Of a DNA stretch of 30,286 nucleotides, positions 1 through 7,424 are shown piece by piece (position 1 is the first letter of the stretch; each line of letters opens with the position of its first letter). Source of the DNA: Nitrososphaerota archaeon (GTDB lineage Archaea > Thermoproteota > Nitrososphaeria > Nitrososphaerales > Nitrososphaeraceae); contig VBPR01000115.1 of the NCBI GenBank assembly GCA_005877345.1, forward strand, positions 1 to 30,286, written 5' to 3'. The position numbers and the translations under genes are program-made. The notes under the pieces are model-generated. The model did no database searches and had not been told where the DNA came from. It worked only from the letters and a program-made list of their open reading frames with translations.

Positions 1-158
1 ATCTTCCTATATGCCGTAGTGTAAGGGATATTCTGTTCTCTCATGATTGAATTGACTGATTTTGAAATGACCATAACTGCATTCAATATCTTTGTCATAT
101 CCTCGTCAGCCAATGCAGCGAGGATTGCCTTTTTCAGAGCTTGAGTCGTAATTATCAT
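1..158 (-). CDS. winged-helix DNA-binding protein, N-terminal part (cut by window edge)
   Basis: The minus strand is open from an ATG at 158 to the left edge, giving 52 residues. An in-frame TAA lies 24 bases upstream of the ATG, so this start is well bounded. The visible part is helical: an Ala/Leu-rich first helix, then a segment containing REQNIPYTTAYRK, which has the look of the recognition helix of an ArsR-like winged helix-turn-helix. I recall very similar N-termini in small thaumarchaeal transcriptional regulators. The C-terminal half, including the wing and any effector or dimerisation part, lies outside the window. Its role as a transcription factor is inferred from the fold; the target is unknown. 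Confidence 0.6.
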   Translation of the reverse strand, partial: MIITTQALKKAILAALADEDMTKILNAVMVISKSVNSIMREQNIPYTTAYRK

Positions 159-366
159 TATTGGCTCCCGAGTTCTATTTTAATTCATGCTAACCTAATT
201 ATTTATGCATTGATCGACCTTCTTACCGATGAAATTGTCATTACAGATGCAATCAAATTTGTTCATACAAAGAAAGAAGAATTGTCGTGAAGTTAATGAT
301 AATAAGCTATATCACTACAATTCCAGGGAAATACAAGACTAACAATCAGAAAAGTATTACCTTCTT

Positions 367-561
367 TTAGGAGACGCCAATCGGTGGTCTTTTATCTTGA
401 CTATGTTCCACGGACTTGTGATAGCTTAGCATATACCAGGTTTCGAAAATCTTCCCACATATCTCACATTTCAGCTTCTTTGGATTTGGTGTATACACAG
501 ATTGCTCTGCGATCGACATTTGCATAAATAATAACATGACTGTATCAGATAAGGTTTTCAA
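367..561 (-). CDS. small C2H2 zinc-finger protein
   Basis: A 64-residue protein with one classical C2H2 finger: Cys32, Cys35, His48 and His53 (C-x2-C-x12-H-x4-H), with an aromatic residue after the second Cys and a Leu at the expected core position. Single-finger proteins of this size recur in Nitrososphaeria and probably bind nucleic acid or another protein, but no specific role is known to me. The N-terminal 25 residues are hydrophobic/polar without a clear signal, and the true start may be an internal Met (residues 9, 13 or 15). It stands alone, transcribed toward the left edge. Confidence 0.6.
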   Translation of the reverse strand: MKTLSDTVMLLFMQMSIAEQSVYTPNPKKLKCEICGKIFETWYMLSYHKSVEHSQDKRPPIGVS

Positions 562-664
562 CCAAAATTTTAGAGATAATTAGAACACAGACGAGAAAAG
601 GGACCCGAATTGTTAATCTTTTTGGGATTTTACGCATTGATTGAAGCAAAAATGAAAAGCTAAA

Positions 665-684
665 TACTAAGTAGTACTAAGTAG
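665..684. repeat. 10-bp tandem repeat, two copies
   Basis: The unit TACTAAGTAG occurs twice head to tail just upstream of the tRNA-like relic. No coding region covers it. It may be part of decayed DNA around the relic; no function is suggested. Confidence 0.6.
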
Positions 685-701
685 TAGAACCACAATACGT
701 A

Positions 702-726
702 CAGGGTTCGAATCCCGATGAGCCCT
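702..726 (+). pseudogene. tRNA 3'-end relic (T-arm plus acceptor strand)
   Basis: The segment contains GGGTTCGAATCCC, a textbook T-loop with three inner T-stem pairs, followed after GA by TGAGCCC, which would be the 3' strand of an acceptor stem pairing with GGGCTCA. No matching 5' acceptor strand, D-arm or anticodon arm is found upstream, and the two outer T-stem pairs are mismatched. It is therefore not a functional tRNA. Such 3' fragments are what an element leaves when it integrates into a tRNA gene, or what remains of a decayed tRNA. Neither an integrase nor the intact parent tRNA is in the window. Confidence 0.4.
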
Positions 727-829
727 AAAACCCAGGAAAATTAAAAACATATTTCATTTGATGATTCTTACCAGCGATCGGCGATGAAATCCGAAGGAAT
801 AAAAATGTGATTGGACCTCCAGAATTTAA

Positions 830-1246
830 ATGCCGTTAACATCTTCGGATTATATCCAGATAATTGTTGCAATAATATATGCTGTAGCACTGTTTTATAC
901 AGTCATAACGTTCAAGCGTTCCAAGGAATTAGACCAAATTAGAATAACAGAAACTATTTTTAACGATCTCCGCCAACTGGATCGAGAATTGTCCACGTTA
1001 CCTTCAAGCTCTCAGGATGATCAGGGGAGGAAAGAACTCTATTCACGGATATTGAATACTGTAGACTGGTTATCTTTTCTTATCAACACAAAAGTGATCA
1101 CAGATAGAAGAATGATAGCATATATGAAACCCACACTGATCCAATATTATCAAGATACCTTCGTTCAGAATATGCTTGCTGACGAAAGATATTCTAATTC
1201 CTATCATCATTTTAAGAAGCTATATCAAAGAATGAAACTGGACTAA
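830..1246 (+). CDS. small membrane-anchored protein, unknown function
   Basis: A 138-residue protein with one N-terminal transmembrane helix (about residues 8-28) followed by a basic KRSK stop-transfer stretch and a soluble, mostly helical cytoplasmic domain rich in charged, Leu and Tyr residues. The topology and helical domain resemble the loosely defined DUF4760-type bacterial and archaeal proteins, but I cannot assign it firmly. No catalytic motif is visible. The gene is monocistronic, with the His-rich exported protein about 190 bases downstream in the same direction. Confidence 0.65.
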   Translation: MPLTSSDYIQIIVAIIYAVALFYTVITFKRSKELDQIRITETIFNDLRQLDRELSTLPSSSQDDQGRKELYSRILNTVDWLSFLINTKVITDRRMIAYMKPTLIQYYQDTFVQNMLADERYSNSYHHFKKLYQRMKLD

Positions 1247-1336
1247 TTATTTATAAGAAGTATTAAAGAGGATCAGATTAGGCTCTTAATAGGATCGTAC
1301 AGGCAGCACAATAATTGATCGGAGCATAGATCATAT

Positions 1337-1375
1337 GAATTGGATCCGAATTGTTAACAATATGGTTCCCGAGGG
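1337..1375. repeat. 39-bp dispersed repeat, copy 1
   Basis: This 39-base segment matches 8232-8270 with only three substitutions (36/39). It contains the perfect 12-bp palindrome ATTGTTAACAAT. Both copies lie in non-coding DNA. A weaker partial relative (CCCGAATTGTTAA) occurs near 604. The function is unknown; it could be a regulatory site or a trace of a small non-autonomous element. Confidence 0.7.
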
Positions 1376-1439
1376 GCTCATAAAATGACGTTTCCTCTTC
1401 TTTATAACTAATAAAATTCTAGTTTTAAAATTCCTAATT

Positions 1440-2066
1440 ATGTTCCGACTTCATATTAAATCATATCCCTCCGGGCCCGCATGTAAATACAGTGTCATCT
1501 CAACCTTTTTTAATAATATGAATTATGTGGACATAATGAGATATTTTCAGTTAATTGCTCTATTAGCAGTTGGAGCATTTTTGCCAGGTTCCATAGGTTT
1601 TCTTAAGGACTATACGGCAAATGAAGTATCTGGGCAATATCCAATTATTGATGGTATTAGATGCGATTCAAGCGAGCATTTTAATTTTCATTATCATGCA
1701 CATCTCAGTATTTTCATCAATGGTTTCTCATACTTGGTTCCGGGAGGAATCGGCATTAAACCTCCAGATTGCATATATTGGTTGCACACTCACGACACTT
1801 CGGGAATAATACATATAGAATCTCCTGAAAATAATACCTTGAAGCTGGGCCAATTCTTTGATATTTGGGGCAAAAAATTCAACAACAGTCAGATATTTGA
1901 CTTTAAGGTTGATAACTCAACTGATACTGCCCTTTCTGTTTATATGAATGGAACCGCAATTAAGCGGATCTCATATAGAGATATACCAATTGTTAATCAC
2001 GAAGACATTATCATTGTATATGGTGCGCCTCCGCCAGAAATTCCATCATATGGGTTTCAATACTAA
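1440..2066 (+). CDS. exported His/Cys-rich protein, putative metal binder
   Basis: A 208-residue protein that I recognise as a conserved thaumarchaeal hypothetical family. After a hydrophobic segment (about residues 36-54) the mature part carries a dense set of potential metal ligands: Cys75, His80, His84, His86, His88, Cys111, His116, His118 and His125, grouped as CDSSEHFNFHYHAH and WLHTHDTSGIIHIESP. The spacing suggests a beta-rich fold with a metal site outside the membrane. Copper is a reasonable guess in an ammonia oxidiser, but that is inference. Starts at 1440, 1518 or 1536 all keep the signal segment. A TATA-like TTTATAAC at 1401-1408 favours 1440, while a possible box near 1482 favours 1518. 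Function is unknown. Confidence 0.75.
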   Translation: MFRLHIKSYPSGPACKYSVISTFFNNMNYVDIMRYFQLIALLAVGAFLPGSIGFLKDYTANEVSGQYPIIDGIRCDSSEHFNFHYHAHLSIFINGFSYLVPGGIGIKPPDCIYWLHTHDTSGIIHIESPENNTLKLGQFFDIWGKKFNNSQIFDFKVDNSTDTALSVYMNGTAIKRISYRDIPIVNHEDIIIVYGAPPPEIPSYGFQY

Positions 2067-2280
2067 TAACGAGATTATAAGACTGCGAATTCCGAGTTAT
2101 CCTTGTAATCATCTGGCATGTATAGAAGATTAGTTAGATAATTTAGTTATGACATATTTATTTTGTGTGTGATTTAAGTAATTGGGTCTAAAAATAGTAT
2201 CAAATTTGATTCACAAGCCACCGGCCCCATAGAATTGGTGGGTTCATATAGTTGAGTCAACTAACTTATTTCCATTCGCA

Positions 2281-2703
2281 TTAGCTCCACTCATATGCAT
2301 TTGCAGTGAATTCTTCGGAAGTCACCAAGCCAGCCACCTCTACTACGATAATTTGACTATTCATCCAAGATAGTTCTTGAGAATTAGTAAATCCCGTTAC
2401 AATGTTCAGACCTGTGATTTTACCATTTTCTAGTACTTTGCTTTTTTCATGTCCCCACCACATGAATTGCTCACCTTGCTCCATCGTCGTCAAACAACCA
2501 TGCCAAGTTGCATCAATTATGCCATGAGGATATTTAGTCATTACACCCGAGCCAAGATTTTTACCACTCGGAAACCTTCCTATTCCTCTTATATCTGATG
2601 TGAAGCTTACCTCAGTTGTTACTCCTTCAATAGGGTGAACCTTTGTTACTTTAAAACCCGTTACCTTGCCACTCTCCTCAAAGAGTTTTTCTCCGAGTAC
2701 CAT
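2281..2703 (-). CDS. conserved hypothetical, beta-rich soluble protein
   Basis: A 140-residue cytosolic protein without signal peptide. Alternating hydrophobic/polar strands with Gly turns and several Trp (WHGC, FMWWGHEK, AYEW) suggest a small beta-barrel of lipocalin/allene-oxide-cyclase-like or DUF3224-like type, which would fit a small-ligand-binding role. This is a fold guess only. It starts with ATG at 2703. A 13-base palindrome (AGTTGA-G-TCAACT, 2250-2262) lies 19 bases past its stop codon, between it and the convergent 1440-2066 gene. Confidence 0.6.
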   Translation of the reverse strand: MVLGEKLFEESGKVTGFKVTKVHPIEGVTTEVSFTSDIRGIGRFPSGKNLGSGVMTKYPHGIIDATWHGCLTTMEQGEQFMWWGHEKSKVLENGKITGLNIVTGFTNSQELSWMNSQIIVVEVAGLVTSEEFTANAYEWS

Positions 2704-3019
2704 AACTAATAACCATGTTTAGCTTTTATGAAGTTTGTTGTGCAACAGTACTTTAGAAAAATGACTACAAAAGGAGTAAGTATTGACAAAATATCTAAAC
2801 TGCTAGATGTACTAGACAGCACATAAAGGAAGAAAATTGCAGTCACACGGCCAAGGAACTTCTAAAAGAATACGAAAATTACGACTTCTTAAATAGATAA
2901 TAATAAAAATTTATGGCGCAGTAATTTGCAATACTACTAGAAAAACCAAATTTTATTGCCAAAGGAAATGCGCTGAACGGAAATCCAAAATAATTTGTTT
3001 GTGTGTCTATTGTTAATCT
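2704..3019. other. spacer with a possible frameshifted micro-ORF
   Basis: No intact gene was found. From the ATG at 2761 one frame reads about 20 residues to a TAA, while the +1 frame continues with a Lys/Glu-rich helical-looking peptide (ending KELLKEYENYDFLNR) to a TAA at 2898-2900. Joined by one frameshift this would be a small helical protein of about 45 residues. This may be a decayed small gene or chance. Confidence 0.25.
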
Positions 3020-3454
3020 ATGGCTCACCAACAACTATTAAAACAGGAATCGTCTGTTTCTCAAATTCTAAGCAGTCATAAGAAGCAGTTAATGCAGAAT
3101 ATCGAACAACATACTCATTTGCCCCTTACGCGTACGATTAATAAACAATCAAACCAAGAATCATCTATCTCCCAAATAATACGTACATACGGAAAACAGT
3201 TTAAACAGATTAGAAAGCAATACACCGACGGATTTGAAGGCAGATGCGTTATGGGAGTCATAATGTCTTATTACGGTTGGGACGGCAAATGCATCACTAA
3301 CGCGGAAAGAAGATTATATGCTGCATTAGTTGCATTGAGACAAGCCGGCATCAGTAAAGAATTATTGATAGAACTGAATGATTCTGGTGCGACATTCGAT
3401 GAGATAGCCGATTATCTGGACAGGAATTTTGGTTCGGCAAATACCGATAGGTAG
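3020..3454 (+). CDS. hypothetical protein with duplicated N-terminal segment
   Basis: A 144-residue soluble protein. Residues 9-26 (QESSVSQILSSHKKQLMQ) and 46-63 (QESSISQIIRTYGKQFKQ) are clearly related, 10 of 18 identical, so the N-terminal half arose by internal duplication. The C-terminal half begins with a Gly/Cys/Tyr/Trp-rich turn (GFEGRCVMGVIMSYYGWDGK) and ends in predicted helices. No known catalytic motif or domain is recognised. The C-terminal half resembles other thaumarchaeal hypothetical proteins as far as I recall. Start ATG 3020 follows a TTGTTAATCT stretch with no clear ribosome-binding site. Confidence 0.6.
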   Translation: MAHQQLLKQESSVSQILSSHKKQLMQNIEQHTHLPLTRTINKQSNQESSISQIIRTYGKQFKQIRKQYTDGFEGRCVMGVIMSYYGWDGKCITNAERRLYAALVALRQAGISKELLIELNDSGATFDEIADYLDRNFGSANTDR

Positions 3455-3669
3455 TCGTAGAACTATGATTCGACGCTGTCAACTAGTTTCTCACTTTCGG
3501 TCTGCTCAAAATGCCGTTGAATAATTTAAAACGGGGCTTGAGTAGTAAGGTTCTAAAATAGCAATGCAGCATTATCAATCCCACCAAAGCCGAATGAAAT
3601 TTACAAATTTATGTTTTAAGAATAATCATGCAAAAGTTACAAAAATGATAATTAAATCAGATATGAAAA

Positions 3670-4161
3670 TTATAAATTGACAAACTCTATGATTCTAGTA
3701 TGGGTATCAAATACAGCTATTGTTGCGTAAAATCCAAAGAACCATCCTTTAGCTGTGCCTGGATTGACAACTATTGTCCTTCCAATCTTGTTACTGGCTT
3801 TTCTATGCGTGTGTCCATAAATAACCATATCATACTTTCCAGATTTGATTAAAAATTCTTTTTTTGATGAACTGGTACCGTGATAAATAACAAGCTTCAT
3901 TCCATCATATATCGCTTCAAAAATCTCTCCTTTGAGTTCTCCATGTATCTTATTAAAGGCTGATGTTAGTCCAGGAATATCTGTATCATTGTTCCCCAAT
4001 ATACCGACAAGTTTGATACCTGCAAAAGATTCAACAGCGATTGGACTTACAAAATCGCCTGCATGCAGAACGATTTCCACATTTCTACTATTAAATTCTT
4101 TAACAGCCTTTAGTATATTCTCAATGTTATCATGTGTATCTGATATTATTCCAATTTTCAT
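3670..4161 (-). CDS. MJ0936/YfcE-type metallophosphoesterase
   Basis: A 163-residue calcineurin-like phosphodiesterase of the small MJ0936/YfcE class, which hydrolyses phosphodiesters with two metal ions. All metal-binding blocks are visible in order: ISDTHDN (Asp8, His10), HAGDF (Asp36), GNND (Asn58, Asp59), a HG motif in IYHGTSS, and YGHTHRK near the C-terminus, then NPGTAKG. The third block reads HGT where HGH or HGD is common. The frame stays open to 4224, but ATG 4161 begins exactly at the family's usual MKIGIISDTHDN and has a TATA box 25-30 bases upstream, so I chose it. Physiological substrate unknown. Confidence 0.9.
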   Translation of the reverse strand: MKIGIISDTHDNIENILKAVKEFNSRNVEIVLHAGDFVSPIAVESFAGIKLVGILGNNDTDIPGLTSAFNKIHGELKGEIFEAIYDGMKLVIYHGTSSSKKEFLIKSGKYDMVIYGHTHRKASNKIGRTIVVNPGTAKGWFFGFYATIAVFDTHTRIIEFVNL

Positions 4162-4183
4162 AATATCTGATAGACTAGTACCT

Positions 4184-4194
4184 TTTAATATAAA
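4184..4194 (-). promoter_or_regulatory. TATA box of the phosphoesterase gene
   Basis: On the minus strand the sequence CTTTATATTAA is centred about 28 bases before ATG 4161. That is the archaeal spacing expected for a leaderless mRNA, and it supports that start over the longer frame. Confidence 0.55.
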
Positions 4195-4224
4195 GTCACG
4201 TTTAGTAATTCTATTCGGAATCAA

Positions 4225-4775
4225 TATTGAGGAGCATACTGCCTTAAAGTCTAAACTTTTAAGCCTTACTGGATGGGATTTTTAAAATGGATTATATACA
4301 CTTGTGTGAGACTTCAAAAAAAGTTCAGATAGTAATATGCAAGGACCTGAGGGTGAAATTCTATCTCCAACGTCATTTCCTTGTTAAATAGAACTCTTAG
4401 CATTCCTTAAGAGAAAAAACCTTAAAAACGTGTTACCAATGGTCTTAGTCTAAGTAGTATGCAATTAATCAATTATGTTGACTGCAGTAGTTGCAATGAA
4501 TAAATACTAGAATTAAATCTTTGAAATTGAATCGTTGAATAGTAACGTAAATTCATACATAAGGCATTTCTTTAATAACCTAGTACACTGAATAAATTCT
4601 CATAATATGTTAACATTCTCTCTTGTGTCCCAGCTTAAAGCATAGAAATTGATCTCATAGATAGGTTCTTAAGAGCAAGATAATAATACTAATAATGAAC
4701 AATAATGAAACGAATCGATTGCTTATATCGTCATACCAACAAAAGTGGCAACTACACTATAGGATGTTCACCTAA
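4225..4775. other. non-coding or decayed spacer
   Basis: An AT-rich stretch between the phosphoesterase and a small zinc-ribbon frame. Only very short frames occur. One (ATG 4459, reading MQLINYVDCSSCNE then stop) carries a CxxC and could be the stub of a decayed zinc-ribbon gene. No repeat or RNA structure was recognised. Confidence 0.4.
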
Positions 4776-4949
4776 TTGAAGACTTTACAGTTTGTGACCT
4801 CCTTTATTCCTCAACCAAGGCAAAAGAGTAAATTCTGCGTGACGTGTTCGAATATGGCGACACAGATAGCATGCTTTGAGGTTGAAGACAATGTTACACT
4901 CATAGAAAAATACTGCGATGTTTGTATTAGCAATATTAGAGAGCTTTAA
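4776..4949 (+). CDS. probable mini zinc-ribbon protein (non-ATG start)
   Basis: The frame opens after an in-frame TAA at 4773-4775 and could start at TTG 4776 (57 residues) or GTG 4794 (51 residues). It contains two Cys pairs, FCVTCSN and YCDVCISN, about 24 residues apart with one extra Cys between, the layout of a four-Cys zinc ribbon. The C-terminus (ISNIRELstop) is short. It precedes the Cys-rich 5094 gene in the same direction, which supports a shared theme of small zinc proteins. Start codon and expression are uncertain; no function can be given. Confidence 0.45.
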   Translation: MKTLQFVTSFIPQPRQKSKFCVTCSNMATQIACFEVEDNVTLIEKYCDVCISNIREL

Positions 4950-5093
4950 TTCTTTATTCCCATTATATCAAAGATGTATACTAGATATAGGAGAGATTAC
5001 GTAATTATTAATTCTAGTAGATATATAATGAATATTTTAATTCATGACAACAATCGTTTCTTGACGATGTCATACTCATGGTGCTTCTAAGCA

Positions 5094-5480
5094 ATGACAA
5101 TGTGTGAAAAATGTAGTAAACATCAAGAATACCACACATGTTTAACATGTAACCAACACTTATGTATTGAGTGTTTTAATATGGTTCATTTTGGTATTAA
5201 TGCTCCTAGGGCAAATAGGTCAATAGTATATAACAAATGCGTTTTTTGTGGTGAAATATATGGGGCTAATGCTAAAATTGAAGTTTGCGACAAATGTACA
5301 ATCATACTGACTTGGATATCTTCGATGAATTATCTTGCTGCAGTAAATAGGGTTTCACAGTTGATAAGGACAAACAGACTTGATTCAAAACTCACAAATG
5401 AAAACTATTGTAAGGCAAAGTTTGGAGTACACGCTACTCAAGTTATCATGGATGCAGTAGATAGTTTGAGAATACAATAA
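5094..5480 (+). CDS. double zinc-finger protein, B-box-like N-terminus
   Basis: A 128-residue protein with a Cys/His-rich N-terminal half: Cys4, Cys7, Cys16, Cys19, Cys24, Cys27 and His32 form a B-box-like cluster. A second four-Cys site uses Cys49, Cys52, Cys65 and Cys68. The C-terminal 55 residues are helical without Cys clusters except one at 107. Such combinations usually mediate protein or nucleic-acid contacts. ATG 5094 and ATG 5100 are both possible starts. It is followed on the opposite strand by another Cys-rich mini-protein. Confidence 0.65.
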   Translation: MTMCEKCSKHQEYHTCLTCNQHLCIECFNMVHFGINAPRANRSIVYNKCVFCGEIYGANAKIEVCDKCTIILTWISSMNYLAAVNRVSQLIRTNRLDSKLTNENYCKAKFGVHATQVIMDAVDSLRIQ

Positions 5481-5582
5481 CAATATTCAGTCTGATTCAC
5501 AAACATCTGACCTCGACTATTATTATCCTGTAATTAGTAACGTCAAGTAAATTTAATATTGTCACCATTTAAATTTTTAATA

Positions 5583-5762
5583 TTATTTTTTGCTAGTTGG
5601 TTCAAATCCTTCAAACCCATCCATCACCATCAAATGGTCTTCTTTTTTACAACACTCACAATGAAGTTTGAAACACTCTCTACTCATCTTATGGTTACAT
5701 TCCTTACACGTGCAAATGCTATCTGAAAAATCTATACTCTTATGATAACTATCGACATTCAT
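5583..5762 (-). CDS. small Cys/His-rich protein
   Basis: A 59-residue frame with ATG at 5762 and stop at 5583. It packs Cys17, Cys19, Cys22, His24, Cys30, His34, Cys35, Cys37, Cys38 and His43 into 27 residues, enough ligands for two zinc ions in a cross-brace or knuckle arrangement. The C-terminus is acidic then polar (DGFEGFEPTSKK). It lies between two other small genes and is not overlapped by any better frame. I do not recognise the family, but the ligand density makes chance unlikely. Confidence 0.55.
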   Translation of the reverse strand: MNVDSYHKSIDFSDSICTCKECNHKMSRECFKLHCECCKKEDHLMVMDGFEGFEPTSKK

Positions 5763-5888
5763 TTACGATAATTAATTACTGGAGAACAACATAATAGGTC
5801 TTTCCAATACGGTTGAGCGTTCATTCGGGCTTCTAAAATAACACTGATTCCAAGTAACGGATTATATGTCATAAAAACAACTTATGGT

Positions 5889-6398
5889 ATGGGCAAAATG
5901 AATGAGGATACTATCTTGCATTTTTATAGGATACTAGAAAATTCGCTTCTGGAAAGTGATATATCCAAAATAAAAGAAGGAGATATTGATGCTTGGTCGC
6001 AATCCTTCAAAAAAGTCGTGGCAGAAAGTAAGGAAAGGAGCGGTAAGGGAGTATTTGTTCCTTTTTTAATGTGGAAGTTGGGCGAGATTAGCCCTGTTGA
6101 GGCAAGCAAATACCTAGATAGGAGAAAAGACGATGAATGCCGTGTTAGTTATGATCATAATAATGTTGAATATGTAGTCTGGGTGATGGCATTAATGTTT
6201 ATGTCATGGTCCATCACAAATCTTAAACGAAAGACACAAAATGGACATTGTCAGAACATAGAGCATCCACATGGGGATACGAATCCCAGATACTGTCATG
6301 AAGGAACAAAATTTCATCAAGAGCTTTACAACGAGTGTGTTAAAACTTTCAGAGATTTACTAATTCATTCAAATTCTCTAAAAGAAGAAAAACTTTAG
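5889..6398 (+). CDS. hypothetical protein (parent of the relic at 8.3 kb)
   Basis: A 169-residue, largely helical soluble protein of unknown family. The N-terminal 75 residues are charged helices. The central part holds Cys84 and a hydrophobic helix (VWVMALMFMSW). A Cys/His-rich turn (GHCQNIEHPHGD and RYCHEGTKFH) then precedes a final helix. The turn has two Cys and several His in the spacing of a possible zinc site. Starts at ATG 5889 or 5898 are both possible. A degenerate copy of its last 30 or so codons is found at 8297-8398, showing local duplication. No function can be assigned. Confidence 0.6.
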   Translation: MGKMNEDTILHFYRILENSLLESDISKIKEGDIDAWSQSFKKVVAESKERSGKGVFVPFLMWKLGEISPVEASKYLDRRKDDECRVSYDHNNVEYVVWVMALMFMSWSITNLKRKTQNGHCQNIEHPHGDTNPRYCHEGTKFHQELYNECVKTFRDLLIHSNSLKEEKL

Positions 6399-6553
6399 AG
6401 CTTAGCACTCCATATTCCAATATCACGGAACCCATTTTTAGCACGGATATCGTAACGCATCCCTCCGTGCCTAGACCAACAAATAGTCTGGGTACTATAT
6501 GGAGTAACAGTTAGACCCTCATCATACTTACCATTGATTAAGAAATATTCCCT
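6395..6553 (-). pseudogene. possible C-terminal relic of a protein gene
   Basis: The minus strand is open for 52 codons between a TAA at 6554-6556 and the TAA at 6395-6397. It reads like a genuine beta-rich domain with balanced composition (for example TVTPYSTQTICWSRHGG and GFRDIGIWSAKL), but there is no start codon in the N-terminal part. I take it as the 3' end of a lost gene, convergent on the 5889-6398 gene and overlapping its stop codon. The family is not recognised. Confidence 0.35.
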
Positions 6554-6556
6554 TTA

Positions 6557-6822
6557 CTTGACAAATTTAATAGGACTTGAATACTGAAGCTAAATTCGCA
6601 TAAAGCCTTATCACCTGATATATTGAAAAATCCTACCAATCTGTATTAATAATACTAAACTCCTTCATCTAGTTAGCAAACCTTATAGTTAATTAGTACG
6701 AAGTCATATTTGAATCAGGAGACTACAATACGCATTAAGATGAAAAAAAGCAAAGGAAAGCCAGCATTAACTTAAATGACACGCTTTCTTTATATAATGA
6801 CAAAGGCGATACATACTCAGAT
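6557..6822. other. promoter-containing spacer before the zf-TFIIB gene
   Basis: AT-rich, no gene seen. The last 35 bases carry the TATA box of the downstream gene; that promoter end is itself duplicated at 14.2 kb. Confidence 0.4.
6789..6797 (+). promoter_or_regulatory. TATA box of the zf-TFIIB gene
   Basis: TTTATATAA lies about 30 bases before ATG 6823, the spacing for a leaderless or nearly leaderless archaeal transcript. The surrounding 35 bases are conserved in the truncated copy upstream of 14250. Confidence 0.6.
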
Positions 6823-7071
6823 ATGCAATGTCCAAAATGTTCAACTGAAATGATGCTAAAGCAAAAGTACGAGACATCTATTGATTACTGTCCTTCTTGC
6901 GGGGGAGTATGGTTGGATAGGGGTGAGATAGACAAGATAATTCAAATCCAAAGTAGCCACGAAGACGAACATTATAACAAATACCATTATAGAAACGGAG
7001 ACTATGATGACTATTATTATAATAATAAATATGGAAGGAAAGGATTTTTTGGTGACTTGTTTAACTTTTAA
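6823..7071 (+). CDS. zf-TFIIB zinc-ribbon protein
   Basis: An 82-residue protein of the zf-TFIIB (PF13453-like) class. Cys3, Cys6, Cys23 and Cys26 form the ribbon, and the hallmark CGGVWLDRGEIDKI follows the second Cys pair. The C-terminal part is a low-complexity His/Tyr/Asp/Asn-rich linker ending in a Gly/Phe-rich tip (GRKGFFGDLFNF). This layout, ribbon plus disordered tail with a Phe-rich end, is common in small bacterial and archaeal members whose role is poorly known and probably involves protein or nucleic-acid binding. A truncated paralogue sits at 14250-14378. Confidence 0.85.
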   Translation: MQCPKCSTEMMLKQKYETSIDYCPSCGGVWLDRGEIDKIIQIQSSHEDEHYNKYHYRNGDYDDYYYNNKYGRKGFFGDLFNF

Positions 7072-7424
7072 GACATCAGCGAGAATGCGATAAATCAAAG
7101 GTAAATCTTGAAGAAAAATAACATTAGTAATTTAACTCGTGAATAATTAATAAAAGAGAATGGGGCGGCAATCGAAGAATCTTTGAAACTTGCAACCAAG
7201 GTACTATCATTAGAAAAGGAAAATGATCTCTTTAGTACTTTGTTCATATATTTGAAATCCTCCATTAGAACCTATATCTTCATGCATCCTTTCCGATTCA
7301 AAAATTTAGATGTTGTGCTTAGTAACGTAAGATTTATTTACGTAATTTGGAATCGCCTAGTTCATTCGAAATAGTTGAAATAGATACAATTATCTTAATT
7401 GGTATGATAGAAAAATGGTTTTAA
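7072..7424. other. spacer without a supported gene
   Basis: A TTG-started frame at 7183-7374 exists but lacks a family resemblance, promoter or ribosome-binding site, so it is not called. The 3' half contains two ACGTAA-type motifs near 7323-7342. Nothing else was recognised. Confidence 0.4.

Noticed and set aside
210..290. TTG-started plus-strand frame of 26 residues (LIDLLTDEIVITDAIKFVHT) between the regulator and the zinc finger
   Set aside because: Helical-looking but very short, with no promoter or recognised family; may be chance.
4370..4470. Possible terminator or hairpin around CCTTAAGAGAAAAAACCTTAA
   Set aside because: No stable stem of useful length could be drawn by eye.
5595..5610. 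T-loop-like GGTTCAAATCC
   Set aside because: It lies inside the coding region of the small Cys-rich protein and has no tRNA context.
7183..7374. 63-codon frame starting with TTG
   Set aside because: Biased composition, no family resemblance and no promoter at the expected place.
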